Of a stretch of DNA of 60,000 nt, positions 59,590 to 60,000 are shown piece by piece; within the stretch, counting starts at the first letter, position 1, and every line of letters begins with the position of its first letter. Origin of the DNA: Membranipora membranacea (taxonomy: Eukaryota > Bryozoa > Gymnolaemata > Cheilostomatida > Membraniporidae). Location of the stretch: assembly GCA_914767715.1 (NCBI GenBank), contig OU612065.1, positions 36,644,001 to 36,704,000 on the forward strand. The letters run 5' to 3'. The translations under genes were made by a program, and so were the position numbers. The notes under the pieces were generated by a model. That model was not told the DNA's origin. It saw only the letters and a program-made list of their open reading frames with translations, and made no database searches.

Positions 59590-60000
59590 CATGTCAAAAC
59601 TGGTAAATTTGGAGAAACTTGATCTCAGAGGTAACCCCTCTCTCCTCTCAATCCCTGCTGGTGTCTGTCAACTCAGTAAACTGAAGAAAATAGACTGTGA
59701 TGAATGTAACGCACTGACGAGTCCTCCATATGCTGTCTGTACACAGGGGCTTGCTGCAATGAGAAAATACTTTACAGATCTGGAAGAAAATAGGGAGACG
59801 AACATAAAGTTTGTTCCAGTCACTGTTTTTGGTCAAACCATGGCCGGAAAAAGCAGTCTTGTTCGGTCAATGCAGAAAAATGAACGTGTTTTGACTTTGC
59901 GATGTGACAATAGCAAGCTAGATGAGGCTACCAAAGTGTTCAAGGTGTGCGAGGCAGAGGTCGATGACAAATACAAATTAGTATTCCATGACTTTGGTGG
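59590..60000 (+). CDS. LRR-Roc gene, Roc GTPase exon (partial, runs off window)
   Basis: Acceptor CTCTTTTGTAG, entry phase 2, open to the window end (137 codons). It starts with a last LRR (SKLVNLEKLDLRGNPSLLSI), then a capping segment SPPYAVCTQGLAAMRKYF typical of the LRR-to-Roc junction. The GTPase begins with VPVTVFGQTMAGKSSLVRSM: P-loop GQTMAGKSS, binding the GTP phosphates through Lys and Ser. VFHDFGG at the end is switch II (DxGG). This is the Roc domain of ROCO-type proteins (LRRK and MFHAS1 relatives). The COR and any kinase or death domain would follow outside the window. Unlike the cassettes it has no near-identical duplicate here. Confidence 0.9.

Overview
The window comes from a eukaryotic genome, most likely an invertebrate metazoan. 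It has AT-rich, intron-rich coding DNA with GT-AG exon borders, a tandem 5S rRNA array, tRNA-derived SINE-like repeats, several non-LTR retrotransposon fragments, and gene families typical of animals: a SMARCA2/4-type bromodomain exon, a ZMYM/hAT-like C-terminus and an LRR-Roc GTPase gene. An early-branching animal (sponge or cnidarian) or another marine invertebrate would fit, but the sequence alone does not decide. Exons were placed by eye from splice signals and reading phase.

Layout. 1-3.2 kb is non-genic, with a degraded SINE. 3.19-4.45 kb (minus) holds three exons of the 3' end of a SMARCA2/4-like chromatin remodeller (bromodomain, acidic/basic linker, AT-hook tail), with one in-frame TAG. 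4.73-10.45 kb is a tandem array with four complete 5S rRNA genes (minus, period about 1.354 kb). Each spacer carries a conserved basic open frame and a length-variable G run. 11-13.3 kb holds a retrotransposon RT fragment and the C-terminal exons of a hAT/ZMYM-like gene (minus). 15.85-21.03 kb (minus) is a multi-exon transposase-like gene. Most exon phases still fit, but a TGA sits at a usually-Cys position, a frameshift lies in a later exon, and one acceptor looks damaged, so I call it a pseudogene.

21.5-29.8 kb is a very large inverted repeat. Two copies of a 3.54-3.56 kb foldback-like element, with ends built from repeated GGTCATTTTCA blocks, face each other across a 1.09 kb loop. The left copy is nested inside a smaller inverted-repeat element. 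30.39-31.77 kb is a 5'-truncated LINE with a long open RT frame.

33.2-60 kb (plus) is one large gene: a start exon, a linker exon, nine LRR exons of about 141 nt that all begin and end in phase 2, and a last exon (running off the window) that carries a final LRR and the start of a Roc-type GTPase domain (GQTMAGKSS P-loop, DFGG switch II). The LRR exons and their introns arose by repeated tandem duplication. Two exons of a second LRR type carry G17 (in frame) and G15 (out of frame). The introns are loaded with later insertions: SINEs, foldback elements, a 671-bp palindrome, an RTE-like retrotransposon and a minisatellite.

The most distinctive system here is this phase-matched LRR cassette array feeding a Roc GTPase. 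Its exons differ mainly at positions expected to be exposed on the LRR surface, as in an expanding recognition or innate-immune-like receptor. That function is inference.
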